From the NCBI GenBank assembly GCA_963747965.1, contig CAVVGZ010000004.1, positions 248,001 to 312,000 of the forward strand: a DNA stretch of 64,000 bases. Direction: 5' to 3'. The translations under genes and the position numbers were made by a program. Positions within the stretch are counted from its first letter, which is position 1. Each line of letters opens with the position of its first letter. The stretch is from CAVVGZ01 sp963747965 (GTDB lineage Bacteria > Chloroflexota > Anaerolineae > Anaerolineales > Anaerolineaceae). The notes beneath the pieces were generated by a model. That model was not told where the DNA came from. It saw nothing but the letters and a program-made list of their open reading frames with translations, and did no database searches. This document shows, one piece after another, positions 1 through 9,714 of the stretch.

Positions 1-194
1 TGTACCACCCTGCTGCTGCCTTGCACCAACCCAAGCTCCTGGAAGTTATTCAAAAAGATTTTGATAAACTCCCGGCATTGATTTCCAGGGTCGTCCTGAG
101 TACAGATCAGAAAATCGCTGAAAAAGAAGGTAGTAGCGGAAAGAATGAATTGGTACCCCCTCAAAGCACTCCCAGCCAGCTGAGTTTATTCTAG
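1..194 (+). CDS. Uracil-DNA glycosylase, family 4 type (C-terminal part)
   Basis: The window opens inside this gene; only 63 codons in the third frame are visible, ending at TAG 192-194. The fragment begins with the motif YHPAAALHQPKLLE and continues into a helix ending LPALI. This resembles the C-terminal active-site region of family 4 (Fe-S) uracil-DNA glycosylases, where an HPS/HPAA-type motif contacts DNA and is followed by a D-x-x-x-L helix. The last 30 residues are a polar, low-complexity tail. The enzyme would excise uracil from DNA. The Fe-S cysteines and the catalytic N-terminal motif lie outside the window, so the call rests on one motif. Confidence 0.6.
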   Translation, partial: YHPAAALHQPKLLEVIQKDFDKLPALISRVVLSTDQKIAEKEGSSGKNELVPPQSTPSQLSLF

Positions 195-211
195 GATAGT
201 CTTTTTATTTA

Positions 212-220
212 TGATATGAT
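212..220 (+). promoter_or_regulatory. Possible extended -10 promoter for the nucleotide-sugar dehydrogenase
   Basis: TGATATGAT (TG-n-TATGAT) lies 45 bases before the ATG at 266. The same longer string, TATGATATGATA, recurs in front of the glycosyltransferase at 12924. No good -35 box is seen. Motif-based guess. Confidence 0.35.
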
Positions 221-265
221 AAGCCAGTTAAAAAGAGATTCAATAATCCGCCAATAGGATCCACC

Positions 266-1588
266 ATGGAAAACACTTATAAAACTAATTTGATAAATCG
301 ATTTAAAGATAAAAGCGCAAAAATCTCCATTCTTGGTTTGGGTTATGTAGGTCTTCCCCTTGCAACGGTGTTTGCAGAGGCCGGTTTTCATGTCATCGGA
401 GTAGACCCTGACCCAAAAAAAATTAGCGCTATTCAAAATGGTGAAAGTTATATTTTGGATGTCCCTGACGAACAAATCAGAAAATTGGTGGATCAGAAAA
501 AGCTTCAGGCAACTACAGATTTTTCTTACCTCAAGCAGGCTGATGCTGTCAGCATCTGTGTCCCTACCCCGCTCCGAAAAACAGGCGATCCAGACCTGTC
601 CTACATTGTCTCGGCTACAGAGGAACTGGCAAAGTATATACATCCTGGCATGGTGGTAGTTCTGGAATCCACCACCTATCCCGGTACAACCCGGGAAGTC
701 ATCCTGCCTACTCTAACCGAGAAAAGCAATCTGAAAGTTGGTGAAGATTTCTTCCTTGCTTTCTCGCCTGAGAGAGTGGATCCAGGGAGGAAAGACTGGA
801 CAACGATCAACACCCCGAAGGTACTCGGCGGTGTTACCCCGAATTGCCTTGAGGTTGCTTCAGCATGGTATTCTATGGCTCTTCAGAAGGTAGTCCCGGT
901 TTCTTCTGCAGAAGTGGCTGAGATGGCGAAATTACTTGAAAATACCTACAGGATGATCAATATCGGCCTGGTGAATGAGCTGGCGATCATGTGTGACCGG
1001 CTTGGGGTCGATGTTTGGGAGGTTATTGACGCCGCTGCCACAAAACCCTTTGGATTTATGAAATTTACTCCCGGTCCTGGACTGGGGGGACACTGCATCC
1101 CCATAGACCCTCTCTACCTTTCCTGGAAACTTCGCAGTATTAACTATACAGCCAGGTTCATAGAACTGGCGTCCGAAATCAACTCCAACATGCCCCGCTT
1201 TGTAGTTGGGAAAATTTCAGATGCTTTGAACAACCGTTCAAAGCCAATAAAAGGCAGCCAAATACTGGTGTTGGGAGCAGCATACAAACCGGATATTGAT
1301 GATATCCGCGAATCTCCCGCCCTGGATGTAATTGGACTGCTCATCCAAAAAGGTGCGCTGGTCTCCTATCATGATCCCTATATAGAAAGGGTTCACCATG
1401 AGGAATGGGAACTGCAGTCAATACCCGATCTGGATGAAGGTTTGGAGAATGCGGACTGTGTTGTCATTTTGACCAACCATTCCGTGTACGACTACCCTGC
1501 CATTCTTGAGAAAAGTAAGCTCATTATTGACAGTCGAAATGCCCTGGGTGTGCTTGGACGGGACCATCCCAAAGTGGTGAGGCTGTAA
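266..1588 (+). CDS. Nucleotide-sugar dehydrogenase (UDP-GlcNAc/ManNAc or UDP-glucose 6-dehydrogenase family)
   Basis: 440 aa, the usual length for the UDP-sugar 6-dehydrogenase family, which oxidises the C6 hydroxyl of a UDP-hexose to a carboxylate with two NAD+ and makes uronic-acid precursors for surface glycans. The N-terminal Rossmann motif GLGYVGLPLA sits at about residues 24-33. The catalytic cysteine is C277 in GPGLGGHCIPIDP, with a C-terminal NAD/UDP-binding domain (VLGAAYKPDIDD). The HCIPIDPLYL form is closer to the WbpA/WecC branch (UDP-GlcNAc/UDP-ManNAc dehydrogenases) than to Ugd, but substrate cannot be fixed by eye. The stop overlaps the next ATG by one base, so it is co-translated with the epimerase and opens the glycan island. 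Confidence 0.9.
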   Translation: MENTYKTNLINRFKDKSAKISILGLGYVGLPLATVFAEAGFHVIGVDPDPKKISAIQNGESYILDVPDEQIRKLVDQKKLQATTDFSYLKQADAVSICVPTPLRKTGDPDLSYIVSATEELAKYIHPGMVVVLESTTYPGTTREVILPTLTEKSNLKVGEDFFLAFSPERVDPGRKDWTTINTPKVLGGVTPNCLEVASAWYSMALQKVVPVSSAEVAEMAKLLENTYRMINIGLVNELAIMCDRLGVDVWEVIDAAATKPFGFMKFTPGPGLGGHCIPIDPLYLSWKLRSINYTARFIELASEINSNMPRFVVGKISDALNNRSKPIKGSQILVLGAAYKPDIDDIRESPALDVIGLLIQKGALVSYHDPYIERVHHEEWELQSIPDLDEGLENADCVVILTNHSVYDYPAILEKSKLIIDSRNALGVLGRDHPKVVRL

Positions 1589-2565
1589 TGTCCCGTTACA
1601 TTGTCACCGGGGCGGCTGGTTTTATTGCTTCGAAGGTCAGCGAAATCCTGCTTAAACAAGGACATACCATCATCGGAATCGATAACATGAATGATTCTTA
1701 TGATGTTCGCCTAAAAGACTGGCGCCTGGCCCAGCTGGTTTCCTATCCAAATTTCATCTTCCTGCAGGAAGACATCAGTCAGTTTTCAAGGATGGATAAT
1801 GTATTTAACGCCCAGCGCCAAATCGATGGGGTCATCAACCTGGCAGCCCGGGCAGGAGTACGGATGAGCGTTGAAAATCCATGGGCTTATTTGGAAACAA
1901 ATATCAATGGAACCCTCAATTTACTCGAACTTTGCCATCGATACGATATACAAAAATTTATCCTTGCTTCTACATCAAGCCTCTACGGCAGTCATAATCC
2001 AGTCCCTTATAACGAAGACACCGATACAAACCGGCCATTGTCTCCTTATGCAGCCAGTAAAAAAGCTGCTGAGGCTCTCTGTTATAGTTACCACCACCTT
2101 TACCAGCTGGATGTAACTGTCTTTCGATATTTCACCGTTTATGGTCCAGCTGGTAGACCGGATATGTCCTTATTCCGATTTACTCAATGGATCTGTGAGG
2201 ATTTACCTGTCCAGGTTTATGGTGACGGGTACCAATCCAGGGACTTCACCTTTGTGGATGATATCGCCCGAGGGACAATTGCAGGGTTGAAAAATGTAAA
2301 ATACCAGGTTATCAACCTGGGAAACGACCAGCCACACCCTTTAATGGATGTGATCCGTCTACTGGAAGATTATCTGGGTAAAAAAGCCAATATTGTTTAT
2401 AGCCCGATGCACAGGGCGGATGTATACACAACACGTGCCTCGATTGACAATGCAAGAAATATTTTGGGTTGGAAACCCGAGGTCAGCCTTGAAGAAGGCT
2501 TGAAAATGCTGGTTGACTGGTATTTGAAAGAACGCTCCTGGGCAAGGTATATTGCCACTCCATGA
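1588..2565 (+). CDS. NAD-dependent nucleotide-sugar epimerase/dehydratase (UDP-glucuronate 4-epimerase-like)
   Basis: 325 aa extended short-chain dehydrogenase/reductase. The N-terminal dinucleotide motif reads TGAAGFIASK: the third glycine of GxxGxxG is alanine, which is unusual but tolerated in some members. The catalytic set is visible: Ser/Thr in STSSLYG near residue 130 and YAASK with Y154 and K158. The region DVRLKDWRLAQL and the motif RYFTVYGPAGRPDMS resemble UDP-glucuronate/galacturonate 4-epimerases, which fits a substrate supplied by the dehydrogenase immediately upstream. It overlaps the following flippase by 4 bases, so the three genes form one translational unit. Epimerase is favoured over 4,6-dehydratase from the motifs; the exact sugar is inferred. 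Confidence 0.88.
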   Translation: MSRYIVTGAAGFIASKVSEILLKQGHTIIGIDNMNDSYDVRLKDWRLAQLVSYPNFIFLQEDISQFSRMDNVFNAQRQIDGVINLAARAGVRMSVENPWAYLETNINGTLNLLELCHRYDIQKFILASTSSLYGSHNPVPYNEDTDTNRPLSPYAASKKAAEALCYSYHHLYQLDVTVFRYFTVYGPAGRPDMSLFRFTQWICEDLPVQVYGDGYQSRDFTFVDDIARGTIAGLKNVKYQVINLGNDQPHPLMDVIRLLEDYLGKKANIVYSPMHRADVYTTRASIDNARNILGWKPEVSLEEGLKMLVDWYLKERSWARYIATP

Positions 2566-3924
2566 ATATCCTCCAAAAAATAAAAAACCATCTGGAGGAG
2601 GACCCTCTCCTGCAGCGGGTAGTCCGCAATACGGGCTACCTGTTTGGCAGCAATACCGTTACGATGGGTCTCAGCATGCTGCAGAGCATTTTAGCAGCAC
2701 GTCTGCTGGGGATCTATGATTTTGGTGTGCTGGGAACCATAACTGTTTTTGCCACCACACTCAACCGCCTTTTTTCTTTTCGCATGGGGGAAATCATCAT
2801 TAAATACCTGGGGGATTATCTGGCTGAAAATCGTCTCGACCATGCCGCCACGATCATTAAAACTGCTTATATTGTGGAGGCCGCCAGCTCCCTTTTTGCT
2901 TACATTCTCCTGGTAATTCTATCCCCATGGGCTGCAAACCAGCTTGCTGATAACCCTGAAAGTGTGACCTTATTTATTATTTATGGATTATTTATCCTGG
3001 GTAATTTCGGCAGTGAAACCTCACTGGGGATTCTGCAAATTGATAATAAATATAAACAGCAGGCTACCTTTACCATCATACAGGCTGTTCTGACAGCCAT
3101 CATCATCGTGGTTGCCTATTTCACCGGCGGAGGTCTGATGATGGTGGTATTAGCCTACCTGGCTGGAAAATTAGTCCTGGGAATCGGCCCGTTCATCCTG
3201 GCTATTCGCTCCATAAACCGTCTTTTGGGAAATGGATGGTGGCAAAGAGCGTCTTTCAGTTTACTTCCCCCCCGCCGCGAATTGCAAACTTTCGGCCTGA
3301 CCGGTAACCTGAGCGCTACCATTAACCTCTTTGTACGCGACAGCGAAGTTCTCTGGGTGGCATTCTTCTTATCCCCGCTAGAAGCCGGATATTACAAAGT
3401 AGCCCTGGCAATCATCAATATTGTACTAATGCCGATTACCCCCTTCATCAGCACTACTTTCCCGGAAATAACCCGCAGTGTATCATCGAGACTCTGGGGA
3501 ACTCTTAGAAACCTATTAAAGAAAATCACCATCCTTTCTGCGTCCTGGACAGCGGTAGTGACAATTGGCTTGCTGTTGTTTGGACCCTGGATCATCTTAA
3601 TATATGGACAGGAATATATGCCGGCATACCCGGCTTTGCTTATTTTGATGGCTGGTTTTGGGGTTGCCAATATCTTTTTTTGGAATCGCCCGCTTCTCCT
3701 TGCTCTTGGGTTGCCTAAAATTCCTTTTACCATTACGTTGTTTGCCGGGATTGGAAAAATTCTGCTGGCATTTTTACTGGTTCCCCGTTATCGGTTACCT
3801 GGCTGAGGCAGCCTTGTTATCTCTCTATTTTATCGTTTCAGTCTTGTTGATCACTTACATAGGAATTAAGAAAATAAAATATTACGAGAATGCTACCGAA
3901 TCGCTCCAAATTTCTCCAACGTGA
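2562..3924 (+). pseudogene. Wzx-type polysaccharide flippase, frameshifted near 3792 as sequenced
   Basis: The ATG overlaps the epimerase stop by 4 bases. The protein is a polytopic membrane protein of the polysaccharide biosynthesis/oligosaccharide flippase (MOP) family, starting with NTGYLFGSNTVTMGLSMLQS and running through about 12 hydrophobic segments; it would move lipid-linked glycan units across the membrane. The first frame stops at 3806 (LVPRYRLPG*). The expected last helix continues in another frame as GYLAEAALLSLYFIVSVLL down to TGA 3922-3924. Removing the single C at about 3792 joins VPRY to GYLAEAA and restores a family-like protein of about 453 aa. Both sides look well preserved, so an assembly error or a very recent mutation is more likely than old decay. 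Confidence 0.75.
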
Positions 3925-4039
3925 TGGGATTTATCAAATATAGACCGGATTTCATCTACCCTTTCCGTAAAAATCAACCAATCCTCTTTGTGGTAATATA
4001 GGTTAAGTTCGCATACTGGAAGGACACGTCCTTACCCAG

Positions 4040-5614
4040 ATGATTATCCCTGGTAAAGGTTTTAGCATGTTGCGTAGAGGGAAACTTGGTCCCGCATCTT
4101 TATCGCTGATTATAGGATTAATATCAGGCGTGATAATCAGCCTCCTATTTTCAACAGGAAATCCCTGGATTGGAGTCTCAGGCACTTCCCTTTTGATCGG
4201 ACTATCCTGTTATGTTTTAATCAAAACATGGCATTGGGCAGGGGGCGGTAAAACCCTTGCCTGGATGATCTTTCTGGCTTTTTCAATACGCCTTCTAATT
4301 GGCCTGGGGGCCAGTTTGATCCTTCCGCTAGCAGGCTATGAGGAGGAGGTCCAGAATGCGGGCTATCTTTTTTTTGATGCCTACACCCGGGATCAACAGG
4401 CATGGCATTTCGCCGAATCAGGCAGGTCCCTTTTATTAAGCTTTCAAAACGAATTTTGGACAGACCAGTACGGCGGATTGATGGGTTTAAGCGCCGTCCT
4501 TTACCGCTTTCTATCCCCGGATGCCCACCGCCCGCATCTGATTATTATTCTGGGCGTATTCGCCTTTTCATTGGGAATTCCTTTTTTCTGGAAGGCAGTC
4601 CAGTTTCGGTGGACAGAGAAAATTGCCAGCCTTGCAACATGGATTTTAATTTTTTATCCGGACAGCATCCTTTTTTCCAGTTCCCAGATGCGGGAACCCT
4701 TCCTGATAGGATTATTTTGTATTGCTTTTTGGGGAGCGGTCCACTGGGGGACAAAAAGAAAACAGGCTGTACTTGCCCTGGCTATCAGCCTGTGCCTGAT
4801 GGGGTTGATTTCCTTACTGGTAATGGCTGCTGTTTCATCAGCCCTTTTCCTCTGGTTATGGCTTGAAGATTTCTCAACTAAATTGAATCAGCGCCTGGTA
4901 CTTGCAGGATGGCTGGCAATATTTTTGGTCCTTTCCGCAACCATCATCCTTGGGAACGCCTGGTTCGAGGATACAGCCAGGTGGGACTTATTATTGACCG
5001 AGCGTAGTTCCGGCTGGGTCGCAAAATCAATTGGGGAGATTGGCGGTCAGGCAAGGATACCCTTTATGGTCGGATATGGACTTGTTCAGCCATTACTGCC
5101 TGCCGCACTTGCGGATGATGCCATAGCAATTTGGAAATCTATTGGGATATTCCGCTCCGTCGGATGGTTTATGCTCATCCCCTTCTTGATAACCCCCCTA
5201 TTTATCCTGTTCAAATTAGACCCGGGAAAAAATAAACATATCTACATCCTGCTCACTGGAATAGTGTCGCTCTGGATTCTGGTCTCCTCAATCCGAGCCG
5301 GGGGAGACCAATGGGATAACCCCCGCTACCGGACGATCTTTATACCGTGGATGGCTTTGCTGGTCTCCTGGACATTTTTCCTGGTGCGCGAATTAAAAAG
5401 CCCCTGGTTGTTTCGGATTTTCTTTGTTGAAATAATTTTCCTGGCATTCTTCACCAACTGGTATTTCAGCCGCTACTTTCTGCTCTGGAAAAGACTCCCG
5501 TTTTGGGAAAATATCATCTGGATTATTGGATTAACCTCTATCGTGATTATTGGCGGATTATTGTGGGACTTTTACCGCCAGAAAGCCATAAACTACCATC
5601 GGGATCAAGAATAA
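4040..5614 (+). CDS. Large polytopic membrane protein, probable GT-C glycosyltransferase
   Basis: 524 aa with roughly ten to twelve hydrophobic segments and no soluble domain. The first large extracytoplasmic loop contains an acidic stretch (FFDAYTRDQQAWHFAESG), the position where GT-C polyprenyl-phosphate-sugar-dependent transferases carry their catalytic acidic residues. A later loop has RAGGDQWDNPRYR. It lies in a run of glycan genes, 115 bases after the frameshifted flippase, and is probably a membrane glycosyltransferase or glycan polymerase using a lipid-linked donor. No family motif is decisive; a Wzy-like polymerase is the main alternative. Confidence 0.6.
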   Translation: MIIPGKGFSMLRRGKLGPASLSLIIGLISGVIISLLFSTGNPWIGVSGTSLLIGLSCYVLIKTWHWAGGGKTLAWMIFLAFSIRLLIGLGASLILPLAGYEEEVQNAGYLFFDAYTRDQQAWHFAESGRSLLLSFQNEFWTDQYGGLMGLSAVLYRFLSPDAHRPHLIIILGVFAFSLGIPFFWKAVQFRWTEKIASLATWILIFYPDSILFSSSQMREPFLIGLFCIAFWGAVHWGTKRKQAVLALAISLCLMGLISLLVMAAVSSALFLWLWLEDFSTKLNQRLVLAGWLAIFLVLSATIILGNAWFEDTARWDLLLTERSSGWVAKSIGEIGGQARIPFMVGYGLVQPLLPAALADDAIAIWKSIGIFRSVGWFMLIPFLITPLFILFKLDPGKNKHIYILLTGIVSLWILVSSIRAGGDQWDNPRYRTIFIPWMALLVSWTFFLVRELKSPWLFRIFFVEIIFLAFFTNWYFSRYFLLWKRLPFWENIIWIIGLTSIVIIGGLLWDFYRQKAINYHRDQE

Positions 5615-5621
5615 TCCTGCA

Positions 5622-5630
5622 TGTTATAAT
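5622..5630 (+). promoter_or_regulatory. Extended -10 promoter
   Basis: TGTTATAAT (TG-n-TATAAT, perfect -10) sits between two membrane-protein genes, about 36 bases before the GTG at 5667. The -35 region is poor, as is common with extended -10 promoters. Confidence 0.45.
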
Positions 5631-5666
5631 CCATTCTGGTAAATTCGGCATGAAAGACAGGATTCA

Positions 5667-7544
5667 GTGACCCGATTTCGAAATGCAATACACCAGATTG
5701 CCGAGTCCAGGATGCTGGCTATAATTGCGGCATTGCTTGGAATAACCCTCTATGCTTACCAATCTTATATCTATGCGCATCGAATCCCTTCCACCCTCGA
5801 TGAGGGGAATTACCTTTACAAAGGTCTCCTTTTCTTAACCGGAAAATATTTTCCCTTCCAGGATTATGGCGTCTGGACTAATAAAATGCCGTTTTCTTTT
5901 TTTATCCCGGGATTAAGCCAGCTTATCGATCCGGGATTACGCAGCGGGAGGTATTTTGCCATTCTGCTCGGGGTTCTAATGCTGGTTGGATTATGGATTA
6001 CCGGCCGGAGACTCGGCGGGTATTGGTGGGCAGCCTTTGTTGTTATGTGGTTTGCGGTTAACCCAATTATCATCAAAATGTACAGCCAGATGTTATCTGA
6101 AGGATTGATCGCCTTCCTGCTGGCCTGGGTATTTGTTTTTTCTCTCGGGCAAAATCAAAAAACCTGGCAAACCATCCTAGGAACATTACTGGCAGCACTG
6201 TTAATTTTGTCCCGGCAAAATATGCTGCCGCTAATTGTCATCATCCTGTGCTACTACCTTTGGGAACATGGCTGGAAAAATGCTCTGATTAATACAATCG
6301 TGTTCCTGGTCGCTTTTCTCATTGTCCACATTGTCTTCTGGCCGGGTATCCTGCAATTGTGGATCGTCTGGATTCCGAAAAATCTATCCCCTTACCTGGA
6401 TTCCTTCCGTTTGACTCTTGGGGGCACCAGTGTCTGGAATCCACAGGTGTCCCTTTTTAACAAGTTGTTTGTATTTTGGGAAGGAACACGCCACCACTTA
6501 ATTCCCCTTCTCGGAACACTTGTCGCCTGGATATTTTGGCCAAAAAAAGGGGATTGGAAATCCCCATCCCACTATAGAATGGCTGTTATCCTAAGCGTGC
6601 TTTTTGCTGTAATGGTTATATCCCATGCCTGGGCATCGATCGACCAGGAGTACTGTGTTTTTTGTTACTCGCTTTATTTAAGCTTCTTCACCCACACAGG
6701 GCTGCTGATCATCGTCCTTGTTTATCCATCGCTCAGAAAAGATGCTGGTTTTTTCAGGCAAGCCCTGGCATTAATACTCACACTGATCATTGCATCCGGG
6801 GTTGCCTTCGGCGGTCACCAGGATGTGGCAAATTTCCTGATGAATATTCAAGTTCCGCGTATGCAAAATATGCGCTTCCTCCCCGGTACAACGGAGGTTT
6901 GGCGTTTTTTGGCCAACAAATTTGGCTATAGTATGGATACGCTTAAGGTCTGGATACCCATGGCTGCCGGTTTGCTGCTGGGATTATCCATTGTGCTGCT
7001 GATGGGAATAATATCCGCTATATCCAGGCGTAAAAAGGTCGCATACCCGGGTATTGGCTATCTCTCTATGATCACCCTGCTGTTGGCTGGATTAATCCTC
7101 ACCCCCACACCCGCCCTTGGCGGAGGTAATAAAGAACAGGAGTGCGGAGATGTCATCCGGTCATACGAAGATGCCGGTAACCTTTTGCGTACAGTAATCC
7201 CGAAAGGTGCACTTGTATACTGGTATGGCGGGCTTTCACCAGTGCCGCTGCTCTATTTACCTGATGTACGCATCTTCCCGCCCCAGCTTAATGACGGTTA
7301 TTCCTTCCGTAACGGTGGTGATCCCGAGCAGCTTGAACGGAACGGTTACTGGAATGAATCTCTTTCTGACCAATGGATGCTTGAAGCAGATTATGTATTA
7401 CTGGAAGGGCGTTATTATAAAGGAAAGACAAAAGATCAATTAGAGAACGGGCCATATTATGAATTATCCAAAGCGACCGAAGCCATATTAAAATGTGAGT
7501 ATAAATATGGTACTGAGATTCGAATTTTTCGGAGAGTACAGTGA
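5667..7544 (+). CDS. GT-C membrane glycosyltransferase (GT39/GT83-like)
   Basis: 625 aa polytopic protein starting at GTG 5667, chosen for the purine-rich GAAAGACAGGA just upstream. After the first membrane helix comes DEGNYLYKGLLFLTGKYFPF, the acidic first-loop motif typical of GT39/GT83-type (PMT/ArnT) transferases, followed by about a dozen hydrophobic segments. The C-terminal ~140 residues form a soluble extracytoplasmic domain (VIPKGALVYWYGG, EADYVLLEGRYY) seen in many large GT-C proteins. It probably transfers a sugar from a polyprenyl-phosphate donor. The stop overlaps the next gene (GTGA), a DPM1-like synthase that would make exactly such a donor, which supports the assignment. Confidence 0.7.
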   Translation: MTRFRNAIHQIAESRMLAIIAALLGITLYAYQSYIYAHRIPSTLDEGNYLYKGLLFLTGKYFPFQDYGVWTNKMPFSFFIPGLSQLIDPGLRSGRYFAILLGVLMLVGLWITGRRLGGYWWAAFVVMWFAVNPIIIKMYSQMLSEGLIAFLLAWVFVFSLGQNQKTWQTILGTLLAALLILSRQNMLPLIVIILCYYLWEHGWKNALINTIVFLVAFLIVHIVFWPGILQLWIVWIPKNLSPYLDSFRLTLGGTSVWNPQVSLFNKLFVFWEGTRHHLIPLLGTLVAWIFWPKKGDWKSPSHYRMAVILSVLFAVMVISHAWASIDQEYCVFCYSLYLSFFTHTGLLIIVLVYPSLRKDAGFFRQALALILTLIIASGVAFGGHQDVANFLMNIQVPRMQNMRFLPGTTEVWRFLANKFGYSMDTLKVWIPMAAGLLLGLSIVLLMGIISAISRRKKVAYPGIGYLSMITLLLAGLILTPTPALGGGNKEQECGDVIRSYEDAGNLLRTVIPKGALVYWYGGLSPVPLLYLPDVRIFPPQLNDGYSFRNGGDPEQLERNGYWNESLSDQWMLEADYVLLEGRYYKGKTKDQLENGPYYELSKATEAILKCEYKYGTEIRIFRRVQ

Positions 7545-8512
7545 AAATTTCTGTGGTTGTCCCCGTATACAACGAAGAGGGAAATTTACTCCTGCTTTAC
7601 CAGGCAGTAAAGGATGCGCTTTCAAATCTGGAAGAACAATGGGAACTCATCCTGGTTGATGACGGAAGCCAGGACCAGAGTCCGAATATTCTCACTGAAC
7701 TGGCTGATCAGGATCCAGAGCATCTCAGGGTGGTTCTACTCCGCCGCAACTTTGGCCAAACTGCAGCAATTGCTGCAGGTATTGATTACACCGACGGAGA
7801 AATCATCTTCCTGATGGATGCGGATTTACAAAATGATCCGGCAGATATCCCGATGATGCTTGAAAAGATGAAAGAAGGCTATGATGTCGTTAGCGGGTGG
7901 AGGGTAGACCGCAAAGATACATACATTACCCGTACTATACCATCCAAAATTGCCAATTGGGTAATTTCCTGGGTTACCCAGGTTCCGCTTCACGATTATG
8001 GTTGCACTTTAAAAGGGTATCGGCGGGAGGTCATCACCGGTTTCAGGCTATACGGAGAAATGCACCGCTTTATCCCGGTTTATGCCAGTTCTGTAGGCGC
8101 CAGGATAATCGAGGTTCCTGTGCGGCACCATCCAAGGAAATTCGGAAAAGCCAAATATGGGCTGGAGCGTACGCTTAAGGTTATCCTGGATTTGTTTACG
8201 GTAAAGTTCTTATACAGTTTTGCCAACAAGCCAATTTATCTTTTTGGTGGCACCGGCATGTTCCTGATGTTCCTCAGCGGACTTGTATTGTTTTATCTGG
8301 CAATGCGGCGGATTTTCATCGGCACATCCGTCCTGGCATCCCCCTTATTCCAGATGAGCACCCTGATATTCATGATGGGTTTTCAGGCAATCCTGATGGG
8401 GTTGATTGCTGAACTCCTTGTGCGCACATATCATGAATCCCAGGGAAAACCGACCTATACCGTGCGCCAGGTTATTCATCCCAACCATCCTGATACCAAT
8501 ATCCAGGCATAG
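7541..8512 (+). CDS. Family 2 glycosyltransferase, polyprenyl-phosphate sugar synthase (DPM1/GtrB/ArnC-like)
   Basis: 323 aa, GTG start overlapping the previous stop by 4 bases. The N-terminal GT-A domain shows VVVPVYNEEGN, ILVDDGSQD (UDP/GDP-binding aspartates) and the metal-binding DADLQNDP. Two C-terminal transmembrane helices (from about residue 232) are the architecture of GtrB/ArnC/DPM1 enzymes, which move a sugar from a nucleotide onto polyprenyl phosphate on the cytoplasmic face. The following residues HHPRKFGKAKYG match the conserved R-x-x-G-x-S/A-K-Y segment of that family. Coupled to the GT-C protein directly upstream, it probably supplies the lipid-linked donor. Confidence 0.88.
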   Translation: MKISVVVPVYNEEGNLLLLYQAVKDALSNLEEQWELILVDDGSQDQSPNILTELADQDPEHLRVVLLRRNFGQTAAIAAGIDYTDGEIIFLMDADLQNDPADIPMMLEKMKEGYDVVSGWRVDRKDTYITRTIPSKIANWVISWVTQVPLHDYGCTLKGYRREVITGFRLYGEMHRFIPVYASSVGARIIEVPVRHHPRKFGKAKYGLERTLKVILDLFTVKFLYSFANKPIYLFGGTGMFLMFLSGLVLFYLAMRRIFIGTSVLASPLFQMSTLIFMMGFQAILMGLIAELLVRTYHESQGKPTYTVRQVIHPNHPDTNIQA

Positions 8513-8514
8513 GC

Positions 8515-9645
8515 ATGAGAATCCTGGTGTTAATCCATGAATACCCCCCGGTGGGCGGAGGCGGAGGGAGGGTAGCCCAGGATATTTGCGATGGACTGGC
8601 AGCATTAAACCACCAGGTTTATCTGCTTACGGCGCATTTTGGGGTTCTGCCGTACCTGGAAGAACATGGGAATCTGACCATTCGCCGGCTGCGTTCCGGG
8701 AGGAAAGAGGCTTATCGCGCAGGTATGCCGGCCATGCTGGGATACGTCCTGGCAGCTTTCTGGAATGGCTTGCGGTTGATCAAGCAGTGGAAACCGGATG
8801 TCATTCATGTTCACTTTGCAGTCCCTGCTGGTGCGGCCGCCTGGGGACTTTCCACCTTAACCGGAGTGCCTTATGTCCTGACTGCTCATCTAGGTGATGT
8901 ACCAGGAACGGTACCTGAGAAAACCAGGGGATGGTTCCGCTGGATTTATCCGCTCACGCCGATGATCTGGAAGAAAGCCAGCTTAGTAACCGCTGTATCT
9001 GAATTTACCAGGGAAAGCGCTCAAAAATATTACCGGGTTCCAATAAAGGTGATTTACAATGGGGTCGATTTGCAGAAGATCAATCCTGGGGTAATCCAGG
9101 TACATACCCCACCCCGCATCCTATTTGCGGGACGTCTGATGCAGCAGAAAAATCCAATCCGGATTATTGAGATTCTTGCAGAATTAAAAGATCTTGATTG
9201 GCGTCTCACGATTGCCGGAGATGGACCATTAAAGACGGAGGTTGAAAACGCCATTCAACTCCACGGTCTTTCTGAGCGCATCAGCATGCCCGGATGGATA
9301 ACCCCCCAGCAGGTTATCACGGAGTTCTCAGCCAGCGATATTCTATTAATGCCCTCTTTATCAGAGGGACTGCCGGTTGTGGGTGTACAGGCAGCAGCCA
9401 TGGGGCTGGTGCTGGTTCTAAGCAAAGTTGGAGGAAATATCGATCTGGTTGATCCGGGGATTAATGGATTTCTTCTTGATGCACAGGATAAATACGGATT
9501 TGCGAACTGCCTGCGATCCTTATTAGGGAATCCGGAAAGACTGCTGGCAATGCGGAAGGCAAGCCGGACCCTGGCAGAGAAATTTGATATACAGGGGATT
9601 ATTTCTGAATATCAGGATGTGTTTCACCAGGCTGTCCACAAGTAA
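8515..9645 (+). CDS. GT4-family glycosyltransferase
   Basis: 376 aa, GT-B fold. The N-terminal glycine-rich loop HEYPPVGGGGGRVAQD is the acceptor-side motif of GT4 enzymes. The C-terminal half carries LFAGRLMQQKNP, IAGDGPLK and the donor-binding LMPSLSEGLPVVGVQAAAMG with the E-x7-E-like motif. It would transfer a sugar from a nucleotide donor to a lipid-linked glycan in the cytoplasm. It starts 2 bases after the preceding stop, so is in the same operon. Donor and linkage cannot be read from sequence. Confidence 0.85.
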   Translation: MRILVLIHEYPPVGGGGGRVAQDICDGLAALNHQVYLLTAHFGVLPYLEEHGNLTIRRLRSGRKEAYRAGMPAMLGYVLAAFWNGLRLIKQWKPDVIHVHFAVPAGAAAWGLSTLTGVPYVLTAHLGDVPGTVPEKTRGWFRWIYPLTPMIWKKASLVTAVSEFTRESAQKYYRVPIKVIYNGVDLQKINPGVIQVHTPPRILFAGRLMQQKNPIRIIEILAELKDLDWRLTIAGDGPLKTEVENAIQLHGLSERISMPGWITPQQVITEFSASDILLMPSLSEGLPVVGVQAAAMGLVLVLSKVGGNIDLVDPGINGFLLDAQDKYGFANCLRSLLGNPERLLAMRKASRTLAEKFDIQGIISEYQDVFHQAVHK

Positions 9646-9714
9646 AATCATCAGTCTTTTGTTATCGATAAAGGTTTTTCCAATTTGCCTCCTCAAAACA
9701 AGGTATGCTGAACA

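Noticed and set aside
209..643. A 144-codon minus-strand frame overlapping the nucleotide-sugar dehydrogenase
   Set aside because: The plus-strand enzyme is unambiguous; the other frame has no motif or RBS.
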